Positions 1-6,441 of a stretch of DNA of 8,738 bases are shown here, piece by piece. The translations under genes were made by a program, and so were the position numbers. The first letter of the stretch is position 1. Each line of letters opens with the position of its first letter. Source of the stretch: an uncultured bacterium (GTDB lineage: Bacteria > Actinomycetota > Aquicultoria > SKW223); assembly GCA_938042205.1 (NCBI GenBank), contig CALIRS010000032.1, positions 1 through 8,738 of the forward strand, in the 5' to 3' direction. The notes below the pieces were generated by a model, which was not told the DNA's origin, did no database searches, and saw nothing but the letters and a program-made list of their open reading frames with translations.

Positions 1-23
1 TTTCTGATATAAGTAATTAAAAA

Positions 24-80
24 TTGAACGTTAACCTGAAGTAATAACACATAATCAACAAATTTTAACCGTTAACCGAA
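24..80. repeat. Imperfect direct repeat of a TTAACC-GAA element (two copies, 41 bp apart)
   Basis: Copy 1 (24-40) reads TTGAACGTTAACCTGAA and copy 2 (65-80) reads TTAACCGTTAACCGAA. They share the exact 8-mer CGTTAACC at 29-36 and 70-77, followed by GAA with a one-base offset. Each copy contains the palindrome GTTAAC, and copy 2 also has an 11-bp odd palindrome (TTAAC-C-GTTAA, 65-75). The 41-bp period is about four helical turns, so a protein could bind both copies on one face of the DNA. That these are operators is inference. No regulator is encoded in the window. Confidence 0.4.
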
Positions 81-144
81 TAATTATTATTAGACTCCAA
101 TTCTATATCTTATATTTAGATTGTAGTTTGTGAATTTTGCCTCA

Positions 145-172
145 TTGTTTGGGTCAGATTTTCGGTTACAAT
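145..172 (+). promoter_or_regulatory. Candidate sigma70-type promoter for the operon
   Basis: A -10-like TACAAT (167-172, five of six consensus bases) lies 16 bp downstream of a weak -35-like TTGTTT (145-150, three of six). Transcription would start near 179 and give a leader of about 45 nt before the fhs ATG. TTCGGTTA (161-168) overlaps the first two bases of the -10 and is the reverse complement of TAACCGAA at 73-80, so a repressor at that site could block the promoter. In A+T-rich DNA such matches arise easily, and the call rests on position and spacing only. Confidence 0.35.
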
Positions 173-210
173 TTACGCATTTATTTTATTAACTTTTAAC
201 AGGAGAAAGA

Positions 211-216
211 GAGGGG
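211..216 (+). promoter_or_regulatory. fhs ribosome binding site (GAGGGG)
   Basis: GAGGGG lies 8 nt before the ATG at 225 and only 5 nt before the in-frame TTG at 222. The ATG is preferred because it gives the usual MKSD-type start of formyl-THF synthetases. A second purine-rich AGGAG at 201-205 is too far upstream to decide the start, but may help recruit ribosomes. Confidence 0.6.
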
Positions 217-224
217 ATAGGTTG

Positions 225-1958
225 ATGAAAAGCGACCTCGAAATTGCACAGGAAGCAAAATTAAAACCAATAACAGAAATCGCCAATGACTTGGGGCTTA
301 CAGGCGACGACATTGAGCTTTACGGTCATTACAAATGTAAAGTCCATTTAGAGGTCCGAGACAAGTTTGCCCATAAAGAAAATGGAAAGTATATCGATGT
401 CACCGCCATTACCCCTACTCCTTTAGGAGAAGGGAAAACCACTACCACTATCGGTCTGACACAGGCTCTTGGAAAGTTGAATAAACACGTCGTTTGCTGT
501 ATCCGTCAACCATCTATGGGTCCCACTTTTGGAATCAAAGGCGGGGCTGCAGGAGGAGGCTATTCACAGGTAGTTCCCATGGAAGACTTTAATCTCCACC
601 TTACTGGAGACATTCATGCTGTTGGTGCCGCACATAATCTTCTGGCAGCAGCTATCGATGCTCGAATAATGCACGAAGATAGACTAACTGATAAAGAACT
701 CGAAGAAATTGGTCTGCGCCGTCTTAATATCGATCCTTACAGCATTTTATGGAATAGAGTGGTCGATGTTAACGACAGAGCTTTAAGGCACGTAATCATC
801 GGTCTTGGCACTGAACAGGATGGACGTCCTCGCCAGACAGGATTTGATATTACCGTCGCTTCCGAAGTAATGGCAATTCTGGCACTGGCAACAAGCATAA
901 AGGACTTAAGAGAAAGAATCGGAAGAATTGTCTGGGGCATGGATAAATCTGGAAACCCGCTAACAGCTGAGGATCTGGGTGTAGCAGGTGCTATGACAGT
1001 ACTTTTAAAAGATGCACTTATGCCAAACCTCTTGCAGACTCTTGAAGGTCAACCAGCGTTCGTACATGCAGGACCTTTCGCCAACATCGCTCACGGCAAC
1101 TCCTCTATCGTTGCTGATCAAATTGCTATCAAACTTGCCGACTATGTAGTTACAGAGTCAGGCTTTGGCGCAGATATTGGAATGGAAAAATTTATGAATA
1201 TTAAATGTCGTTATTCTGGACTCAAGCCAGACTGCGTAGTTATTGTAGCTACAGTTAGAGCTTTGAAAATGCATGGAGGAGGACCCAGAGTAATTCCTGG
1301 AAAACCTCTTGATCCCGCTTATACCTCTGAAAATCTCGAGCTTTTGAAAAAAGGAATTGAAAACCTGAAAGCACATATCAATATTGCCAGGAAATTTGGA
1401 GTTCACGTTATAGTAGCCATTAATAAATTCGCTTCTGATACTGAAAAAGAGGTCGAGCTTATCAAGGAAGCAGCTGTTGAGGCAGGGGCAGAAGGTGCAT
1501 ACCCCTGCGAACACTGGGTTAAGGGAGGAGATGGAGCAATCGATCTTGCCGAAGGAGTCATCAAAGCCTGTGAAAAACCTTCTGAATTTAAATTCCTGTA
1601 TCCTCTGGAATGGCCGCTTAAGAAAAAAATCGAAACCATTGCTACCGAAATTTATGGTGCTGACGGCGTTGACTATACTCCTCTGGCCGAAAGACAACTT
1701 GAAAAATACGAAGAATGGGGATATGGCAAACTGCCAATTAATATGGCTAAAACCCATCTTTCACTATCACATGATCCTAACTGGAAAGGCGTGCCACGAA
1801 ATTACCGACTGCCTGTAAGAGAAGTCAGGGCTTCCGTGGGATCAGGATTTATTTACCCACTATGTGGCGAGATGAGAACCATGCCAGGTCTTCCGAGAAA
1901 ACCTGCGTTCACGCATGTTGACATTGATGAAAATGGCAGAGTAAAAGGATTGTTTTAA
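225..1958 (+). CDS. fhs: Formate-tetrahydrofolate ligase (formyl-THF synthetase)
   Basis: This cytoplasmic enzyme catalyses ATP-dependent ligation of formate to tetrahydrofolate, giving 10-formyl-THF, the entry step of the methyl branch of the Wood-Ljungdahl pathway. The 577-residue protein shows the family's P-loop (TPTPLGEGKTTTT from residue 63), signature 1 (GIKGGAAGGGY, 103-113) and signature 2 (VATVRALKMHGG, 341-352). It ends in the typical TMPGLPRKPA...DENGRVKGLF tail. It is slightly longer than classical acetogen enzymes (about 557-560 residues). Reading from the TTG at 222 would add one residue; ATG at 225 is chosen for its 8-nt spacing from GAGGGG and the conserved MKSD start. It is first in the operon, 21 nt before acsV. 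Being joined to acs genes points to carbon fixation or acetyl-CoA oxidation rather than only purine supply. The assignment is very secure. Confidence 0.97.
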   Translation: MKSDLEIAQEAKLKPITEIANDLGLTGDDIELYGHYKCKVHLEVRDKFAHKENGKYIDVTAITPTPLGEGKTTTTIGLTQALGKLNKHVVCCIRQPSMGPTFGIKGGAAGGGYSQVVPMEDFNLHLTGDIHAVGAAHNLLAAAIDARIMHEDRLTDKELEEIGLRRLNIDPYSILWNRVVDVNDRALRHVIIGLGTEQDGRPRQTGFDITVASEVMAILALATSIKDLRERIGRIVWGMDKSGNPLTAEDLGVAGAMTVLLKDALMPNLLQTLEGQPAFVHAGPFANIAHGNSSIVADQIAIKLADYVVTESGFGADIGMEKFMNIKCRYSGLKPDCVVIVATVRALKMHGGGPRVIPGKPLDPAYTSENLELLKKGIENLKAHINIARKFGVHVIVAINKFASDTEKEVELIKEAAVEAGAEGAYPCEHWVKGGDGAIDLAEGVIKACEKPSEFKFLYPLEWPLKKKIETIATEIYGADGVDYTPLAERQLEKYEEWGYGKLPINMAKTHLSLSHDPNWKGVPRNYRLPVREVRASVGSGFIYPLCGEMRTMPGLPRKPAFTHVDIDENGRVKGLF

Positions 1959-1968
1959 AGATAAGGTC

Positions 1969-1974
1969 AGGAGG
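1969..1974 (+). promoter_or_regulatory. acsV ribosome binding site (AGGAGG) that fixes a TTG start
   Basis: A perfect AGGAGG is followed after 5 nt by TTG at 1980. The next in-frame ATG (1998) lies 23 nt away, too far for normal initiation. Starting there would also remove the first beta-strand (IKFMPSG) of the ferredoxin fold. Confidence 0.8.
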
Positions 1975-1979
1975 CAATC

Positions 1980-3890
1980 TTGTCCAGGATTAAATTCATG
2001 CCTTCCGGAAGAACAATTAATGCCCGGAAAGGTAAAACCATATTTCAAATAGCTCGCGAAGCAGGAATTCACCTCAATACTTCCTGCAATGGTGTGGGTA
2101 CCTGTGGGAAGTGCAAGATAAAGATAATTGAGGGTAAGGTAGATCAACTTACCTCATCTTACTCACTCCCCCAAACTTTGCAGGATCAAGGTTATTCGCT
2201 CGCCTGTCGAACCGTGGTTCTTTCTGATTGCACTATTTTTATACCTCAGGAAACACGGCTTCTGGGAAGCGAGTTGCTTGAAGAAAGAGGAGAGATTCAC
2301 TTAACAGAAGCGATCGATAGAGTAGGCATCAATCCTCGATTCAGAAGAGCTTATCTCGCTCTTCCCTACCCAAGTCTTGAAGATAATCTTTCAGACTGGC
2401 AAAGAATTGAAAGGGAAGCTGTAAAAATATGGCCAGGCCGCCAGCTCGTTCCCACATATCGTGTTCTTCAGGAAATTCCCTCTCTTTTAAGAGATAGTGA
2501 CTGGAAAGTGACAGCTGATTTTTTCGATAGAGGAGATGCTCTCCTTCTTACTAATCTCCAGAAAGGAAAGAAAACAATCGGTCCATTTGGACTGGTGGTT
2601 GATGTAGGCACCACGACGCTGGTAGTTGAACTAATTGAACTTTCAAGCGGAAGTGTGTGGGGTAAAACGTCACGTTATAACCCTCAGATAACCTATGGGG
2701 AAGATGTCATTTCAAGAGTGATTTATGCCCGTCAGGAAGGCGGTCTCTCGCAACTCCAGCGAGAAGTAGTTAAAGCTATTGAGCACATGGCAAAAAAGTT
2801 AATCGAAGAATCAAATCTTTCTCCAGATGATGTTTCCGGGATTTATGTTTCTGGAAATACTATTATGCTTCATCTCTTAGCAGGGATAGATCCTTCATTT
2901 ATTAGGGAGGAGCCTTACGTTCCGGCTGCAAGCTTTGGATGGTGGGAAGACGCATCAAAGTTTGGTTTTCACCTCTTAGAAAAATCACTGGTTTATTTTC
3001 TACCATGTGTGGCGAGCGTCCTTGGAGCTGATATCGTTGCCGGGCTGCTAGCAGCTGGATTTGATGAACCAGGGCCTCTTCGTCTTTTCATAGACATAGG
3101 AACAAATGGAGAAATGGTTTTTGGTAATGGAGACTGGTTTCTTGCCTGTTCCTGTTCCGCAGGTCCTGCTTTTGAAGGAGGGGGTGCAAAACACGGCACG
3201 AGGGTCATTCCAGGAGCTATTGAAGAGGTGAAAATAGATAGAGAAACTTGCGATGTAGAAATTGTAACTGTCGGAGACATGCCACCACAAGGAATCTGCG
3301 GTTCAGGTTTAATCGACCTTCTTGCAGAACTTTATCTTAATGGAATCATAGACAGAAGAGGAAAGTTCGACTTTACTTGCAAGGCAAATCGCTTAAGAAA
3401 AAGTAATGGAGATTACGAATTCGTAGTTTCTGAAGGTGAAGATAAAACTAAAGACATCACCATAACAGAAGCAGATATTGATAATTTGATGAGAGCTAAA
3501 GCGGCTCTCTTTGCAGGAATAAGGCTTTTAATTCAGACAGGCAATGTATCAATCGAGGATATCGATAAGCTATATATTGCTGGGGTCTTTGGTCGATACT
3601 TAGATCTCGAAAAAGCGATCACCATCGGCTTGCTACCTGACATTCCAATAGATAAGATTGAATTTTTGGGGAATACTTCTCTGCTTGGAGCGCGAATAGT
3701 AGCTCTCTCTCAGGACTTTGAAAGAAAAGCAAAAGAAATCGCCTCCAGAATTACCTATCTCGAGCTTGCCAGAAGTAGCCGCTTCATGGACGAATACGTT
3801 TCTGCTTTATTCCTTCCTCATACACATCTCGATCTTTTTGCATCAGTAGCCGGGAAAATCCCTAAAAAGAAAAAAGGTGGGAGTTGTTAA
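1980..3890 (+). CDS. acsV: Reductive activator of corrinoid Fe-S protein (RACo-type, 2Fe-2S ferredoxin fused to ASKHA ATPase)
   Basis: RACo uses ATP to push an electron uphill onto the corrinoid Fe-S protein when its cobalt has been oxidised to Co(II), restoring methyl-accepting Co(I). The 636-residue protein opens with a plant-type 2Fe-2S ferredoxin domain (about 1-85) with cluster ligands Cys36, Cys42, Cys45 and Cys76 (C-x5-C-x2-C-x30-C). A linker and middle region follow, then an ASKHA ATPase part with DVGTTT (208-213), DIGTNGE (from 372), a SAGPAFEGGG stretch (from about 393) and AGVFGRY (about 534-540). This order matches the RACo/AcsV family, which also includes activators of methanogenic methylamine methyltransferase corrinoid proteins. 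The acs neighbours make the AcsC/AcsD corrinoid protein the likely client. Start is TTG. The stop overlaps the next start by one base (TAATG). The C-terminal tail is lysine-rich (KKKK near 630). Confidence 0.93.
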   Translation: MSRIKFMPSGRTINARKGKTIFQIAREAGIHLNTSCNGVGTCGKCKIKIIEGKVDQLTSSYSLPQTLQDQGYSLACRTVVLSDCTIFIPQETRLLGSELLEERGEIHLTEAIDRVGINPRFRRAYLALPYPSLEDNLSDWQRIEREAVKIWPGRQLVPTYRVLQEIPSLLRDSDWKVTADFFDRGDALLLTNLQKGKKTIGPFGLVVDVGTTTLVVELIELSSGSVWGKTSRYNPQITYGEDVISRVIYARQEGGLSQLQREVVKAIEHMAKKLIEESNLSPDDVSGIYVSGNTIMLHLLAGIDPSFIREEPYVPAASFGWWEDASKFGFHLLEKSLVYFLPCVASVLGADIVAGLLAAGFDEPGPLRLFIDIGTNGEMVFGNGDWFLACSCSAGPAFEGGGAKHGTRVIPGAIEEVKIDRETCDVEIVTVGDMPPQGICGSGLIDLLAELYLNGIIDRRGKFDFTCKANRLRKSNGDYEFVVSEGEDKTKDITITEADIDNLMRAKAALFAGIRLLIQTGNVSIEDIDKLYIAGVFGRYLDLEKAITIGLLPDIPIDKIEFLGNTSLLGARIVALSQDFERKAKEIASRITYLELARSSRFMDEYVSALFLPHTHLDLFASVAGKIPKKKKGGSC

Positions 3891-4642
3891 TGATTTCAAT
3901 AGCAGTGGCCGGAAAAGGCGGTGCTGGAAAGACAACATTTTCTGCCCTCACAATACGATATTTGCTTGAATCAGGATTTAAGCCTTTACTGGCAATAGAC
4001 GCTGACCCGAATTCAAATCTTAACGAGGCTTTAGGAGTAACTTACTCGACCACTATTGGAGAAATTGCTGAGAAATTAAAAGAGGTGCCCGAGGAAATGA
4101 GTAAAGAAATGTGGCTGTCTATACAGGGTGAAGAGGCACTAGTAGAAAGTGAAGGATTTGATCTTTTAGTTATGGGAAGACCTGAAGGACCCGGTTGTTA
4201 CTGCGCTGCCAATAATCTTCTTCGCAACTACATCGATAGACTGTCACGTGCTTACAAAGCATTGGTGATCGATAATGAAGCAGGTATGGAGCACCTGAAC
4301 AGGCGTCTTACCAGGGACATTGACACTCTTTTCTTAATTGCCGAACCAACACCTAAAGGGATTACCACAGCAGAACGGCTTTTAAATTTAGCACGTCATC
4401 TTGATCTTTCCATCGGGAGATATTTATTGATAATAAATAAGGTTACCGATGAAGAAGAAGTTGAGTTCATTCTTAAGGGGAAGGATTTGCCTCTTCTTGG
4501 CTTCTTACCTCTTGATGAAAATATTCCCGAGTTTGAAAGAAAATTAAGACCCCTTCTCGAATTCCCAGTAGACTCATCTTACTGGAAAAAATTAAAAGAA
4601 CTTTTAAATTTCGCCTTTTCAAAGGAGATGGAAAGAAAATGA
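3890..4642 (+). CDS. cooC: CooC/AcsF-type nickel-insertion ATPase (CODH/ACS maturation)
   Basis: This is a cytoplasmic MinD/ParA-like P-loop ATPase of 250 residues, the usual family size. Visible motifs are the deviant Walker A GKGGAGKTT (8-16), AIDADPNSNL (35-44) with the family's switch aspartates, the metal-binding CxC (Cys103 and Cys105, in PGCYCAANN) and a Walker B-like LVIDNEAGMEHLNRR (125-139). CooC proteins bind nickel at the CxC of the dimer and load the CO dehydrogenase C-cluster; AcsF of Moorella matures the acetyl-CoA synthase A-cluster. Sequence by eye does not separate the two, and this is the only copy in the window, so it may serve AcsA, AcsB or both. The ATG at 3890 overlaps the acsV stop (TAATG) and follows GGTGGGAG (3876-3883) by 6 nt; an in-frame TTG at 3884 lies against the SD and is unlikely. 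The end overlaps folD by 4 nt. Confidence 0.92.
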   Translation: MISIAVAGKGGAGKTTFSALTIRYLLESGFKPLLAIDADPNSNLNEALGVTYSTTIGEIAEKLKEVPEEMSKEMWLSIQGEEALVESEGFDLLVMGRPEGPGCYCAANNLLRNYIDRLSRAYKALVIDNEAGMEHLNRRLTRDIDTLFLIAEPTPKGITTAERLLNLARHLDLSIGRYLLIINKVTDEEEVEFILKGKDLPLLGFLPLDENIPEFERKLRPLLEFPVDSSYWKKLKELLNFAFSKEMERK

Positions 4643-5490
4643 TTATTGATGGGAAATCAATTGCGGCAGATATTCGCCAGGAAATTAAGTCTCAGGTCGA
4701 TGAATTCACAAAGAAAACTAATGTCAAACCAGGATTAGCTGTGATACTCGTTGGAGAAAACCCGGCTTCTTTGGTCTACGTATCGCAAAAAGAAAAAGCA
4801 TGCGATGAAGTAGGCATTGCCTCTTTGAAAGTCGTTCTTCCAGAGAGCATTCCCCAGGAAGAGCTTGAAATGAAAGTAGAAGAATTGAACAATGAACCAG
4901 CTATCCATGGGATTCTGGTACAACTACCCTTGCCGGATCATCTTGACGAAAAAAAGATTATCGAAAAAATTTCTCCCGAAAAGGATGTAGATGGGTTTCA
5001 TCCCGTAAATGTAGGGCGTCTGGTAGTTGGTGAGGAAACATTTGTTCCCTGTACTCCTCAGGGAGTAATAGAGCTTATCGAAAGAAGCAATATAGAGATT
5101 GAAGGCAAACGGGCAGTAGTAGTTGGCAGGAGCAACATTGTTGGAAAACCAGTAGCTTTGCTCCTCCTGCAAAAAAATGCTACTGTTACCATCTGCCATA
5201 CGAGAACACGAAATCTTCCTGAAATTACAAACCAGGCTGAAATTCTAATAGCCGCCGCTGGAAAACCCCACCTCATAAAAGCTGATATGGTAAAAGATGG
5301 AGCCTGTGTGATAGATGTAGGGATTAACAGAGTAGATGGAAAATTAGTGGGAGATGTTGATTTCGAAGAGGTAGAAAAAAAGGCAATAGTGACACCGGTT
5401 CCCGGAGGTGTGGGTCCGATGACCGTAGTTATGCTTCTTAAAAACACTCTTCAGGCAGCAAAATGGATTGTTGAAGGAGAGAAAAAATGA
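4639..5490 (+). CDS. folD: Bifunctional methylene-THF dehydrogenase / methenyl-THF cyclohydrolase
   Basis: FolD interconverts 10-formyl-THF, methenyl-THF and methylene-THF using NAD(P), the two steps after Fhs in the methyl branch. The 283-residue protein has the normal length. Catalytic residues are in place: Tyr47 and Lys51 in the Y-x3-K motif (YVSQK), Gln95 in VQLPLP and Asp118 in KDVDGFHP, matching E. coli Tyr50, Lys54, Gln98 and Asp121. The dinucleotide-binding segment VVGRSNIVGKPVALLL lies at about 158-176 and the family signature PVPGGVGPMT at 253-262. I cannot tell NADH from NADPH preference. The start ATG overlaps the cooC stop (ATGA); AAAGGAG at 4621-4627 sits 11 nt before it. The end again overlaps the next gene by ATGA. 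No metF/metV follows, so the methylene-THF reductase must lie outside this window. Confidence 0.97.
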   Translation: MIIDGKSIAADIRQEIKSQVDEFTKKTNVKPGLAVILVGENPASLVYVSQKEKACDEVGIASLKVVLPESIPQEELEMKVEELNNEPAIHGILVQLPLPDHLDEKKIIEKISPEKDVDGFHPVNVGRLVVGEETFVPCTPQGVIELIERSNIEIEGKRAVVVGRSNIVGKPVALLLLQKNATVTICHTRTRNLPEITNQAEILIAAAGKPHLIKADMVKDGACVIDVGINRVDGKLVGDVDFEEVEKKAIVTPVPGGVGPMTVVMLLKNTLQAAKWIVEGEKK

Positions 5491-6440
5491 TTGAGGAAAG
5501 ATTGAAAAATACTTATACTGGCAAAATTAAAGAGATTACCCTCGGAAAAAATCACCTGAAAATTGGTGGTGAAGACCATCTTCCCTTCTACTATTGGGAA
5601 GGGAGCATTGAGTTCAAGCCTCTTTTCGGACTGGAAATCCTGGATATTCAACCTGATGATTGGGCCGAACCTCTTCAAAACGTTTTTAGTGATGTCTGGT
5701 CTGACCCGGTAAAATGGGCTCGAAAATGTGTGGAAATTGGTGCTGAATTCATCCTTATCTGGCTTATCGGTACCCATCCAGATAGCCAGAAATATACCTC
5801 TCAGGAAGCAGCGGGAATTGTAAAAGAGATTTCGCAAAATATTGATGTACCGATAGTTGTTTATGGTTCGGGAAGCAAAGAAAAAGACCATGAAGTGTTA
5901 CGCTGGGTCGCCAACGAAGTCAGCGGCGAGAGACTTCTCTTAGGACCCGCGGATGAAGAAACTTATAAACTAGTAGTAGCGCCTCTCGTTCCCACAAATC
6001 ATAATGTTATTTCCTTTTCACCGGTAGATGTAAACATTGCCAAACAGGTGAACATTCTGATTTCACAGATGGGAATGCCTGTAGAAAGGATTGTGATGGA
6101 TCCTACCACTGGAGCTCTCGGATATGGACTGGAATACACTTACTCCATAATGGAAAGATTGAGACTTGCAGGTTTAATGCAAAACGATGAAATGACTTTA
6201 ATGCCAATCATCTGCACTGTTGGACGAGAAAGCTGGAAAACTAAAGAAGCTAAAGCAACCGCCATTGAAGAACCAGAATGGGGAGATCAGGAAAAAAGAG
6301 GAATTGCCTGGGAAGTGATCACAGCCACCACCCTGATGCTTGCGGGGGCAAATCTTCTGGCTTTAAGGCATCCAAAAAGCCTTGAGCTACTCAAAAGTAC
6401 TCGTGAAAAACTTGTTTCACGAGAAAGGAAAGGTGAATGA
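5487..6440 (+). CDS. acsD: Corrinoid iron-sulfur protein small (delta) subunit
   Basis: AcsD pairs with AcsC to form the cytoplasmic corrinoid Fe-S protein, which takes methyl from methyl-THF (through AcsE) and hands it to acetyl-CoA synthase. It has a TIM-barrel fold and holds the cobalamin at the subunit interface; the 4Fe-4S cluster is on AcsC, consistent with no cysteine cluster here. The 317-residue length is close to the Moorella subunit. Family landmarks are GGEDHLPFYYWEG (27-39), MDPTTGALGYGLEYTYS (204-220) and GANLLALRHPKS (287-298). GGAG at 5476-5479 sits 7 nt before the ATG, which overlaps the folD stop. The large subunit gene acsC is not next to it, unlike in many acs clusters. 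The last codons carry a perfect 9-bp inverted repeat (6400-6423). Confidence 0.94.
   Translation: MIEERLKNTYTGKIKEITLGKNHLKIGGEDHLPFYYWEGSIEFKPLFGLEILDIQPDDWAEPLQNVFSDVWSDPVKWARKCVEIGAEFILIWLIGTHPDSQKYTSQEAAGIVKEISQNIDVPIVVYGSGSKEKDHEVLRWVANEVSGERLLLGPADEETYKLVVAPLVPTNHNVISFSPVDVNIAKQVNILISQMGMPVERIVMDPTTGALGYGLEYTYSIMERLRLAGLMQNDEMTLMPIICTVGRESWKTKEAKATAIEEPEWGDQEKRGIAWEVITATTLMLAGANLLALRHPKSLELLKSTREKLVSRERKGE
6400..6423 (+). repeat. Perfect 9-bp inverted repeat (hairpin) before acsA
   Basis: CTCGTGAAA (6400-6408) and TTTCACGAG (6415-6423) are exact reverse complements around a 6-nt loop (AACTTG). The hairpin lies inside the last codons of acsD and ends 8 nt before the GGTG of the acsA ribosome binding site. 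It is followed by AAAGGAAAGG, not a T-run, so it is not an intrinsic terminator. It could protect an RNA 3' segment after processing or modulate acsA translation; both roles are inference. Confidence 0.55.
6432..6435 (+). promoter_or_regulatory. acsA ribosome binding site
   Basis: GGTG, within AAAGGTGA, lies 6 nt before the ATG at 6442. It fixes that start over the in-frame ATG at 6382, which would add 20 residues read through acsD codons. Confidence 0.65.
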
Positions 6441-6441
6441 A

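Larger units (their letters stand above)
1..224. other. A+T-rich intergenic leader upstream of fhs
   Basis: No gene is supported here. All three forward frames hit stop codons within the first 20 bases, and the reverse strand is crowded with stops, so no neighbouring gene visibly enters from the left. The stretch is markedly richer in A+T than the genes that follow. It contains a candidate promoter (145-172), repeated TTAACC/GAA elements (24-40, 65-80, inverted at 161-168) and the fhs ribosome binding site. I saw no tRNA, no folate-riboswitch-like structure and no hairpin followed by a T-run. Confidence 0.75.

Noticed and set aside
128..145. Rex (NADH-sensing repressor) operator
   Set aside because: TTGTGAA at 128-134 matches one half-site, but the other half after the 4-base spacer matches at only about three of seven positions. 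One half-site in A+T-rich DNA is not enough.
1..224. Folate riboswitch, tRNA or CRISPR repeat in the leader
   Set aside because: I saw no paired-helix pattern or conserved loop of a THF riboswitch, no tRNA arms and no regularly spaced identical repeats. The TTAACC/GAA copies are short and degenerate.
1158..1757. Long reverse-strand open frame (199 codons) inside fhs
   Set aside because: It lies fully inside a certain gene. Its translation is rich in Phe, Ser and Asn with no recognisable motif, and no ribosome binding site or spacing supports it. It is a shadow of the fhs codon pattern.
3864..3892. Possible -1 frameshift on the A-rich run at the end of acsV, fusing it to cooC
   Set aside because: The -1 frame is open from 3866 into cooC, but the codons read AAG AAA AAA GGT, so a classical A-AAA-AAG slip is not in register. 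A TAATG overlap with a good ribosome binding site (3876-3883) explains cooC expression more simply.
5058..5447. Reverse-strand open frame (129 codons) opposite folD
   Set aside because: It is low-complexity, rich in Thr, Ser, Ile and Pro, as expected for the antisense of a glycine/valine-rich dehydrogenase. It lies wholly inside folD.
6400..6440. Terminator between acsD and acsA
   Set aside because: The 9-bp hairpin is followed by a purine-rich stretch rather than a run of T, so intrinsic termination is not supported.
6382..6441. Upstream in-frame ATG giving acsA 20 more residues
   Set aside because: It would read through acsD codons and the hairpin. It has no good ribosome binding site, and the ATG at 6442 has one 6 nt away and sets cluster cysteines at the usual distance from the start.
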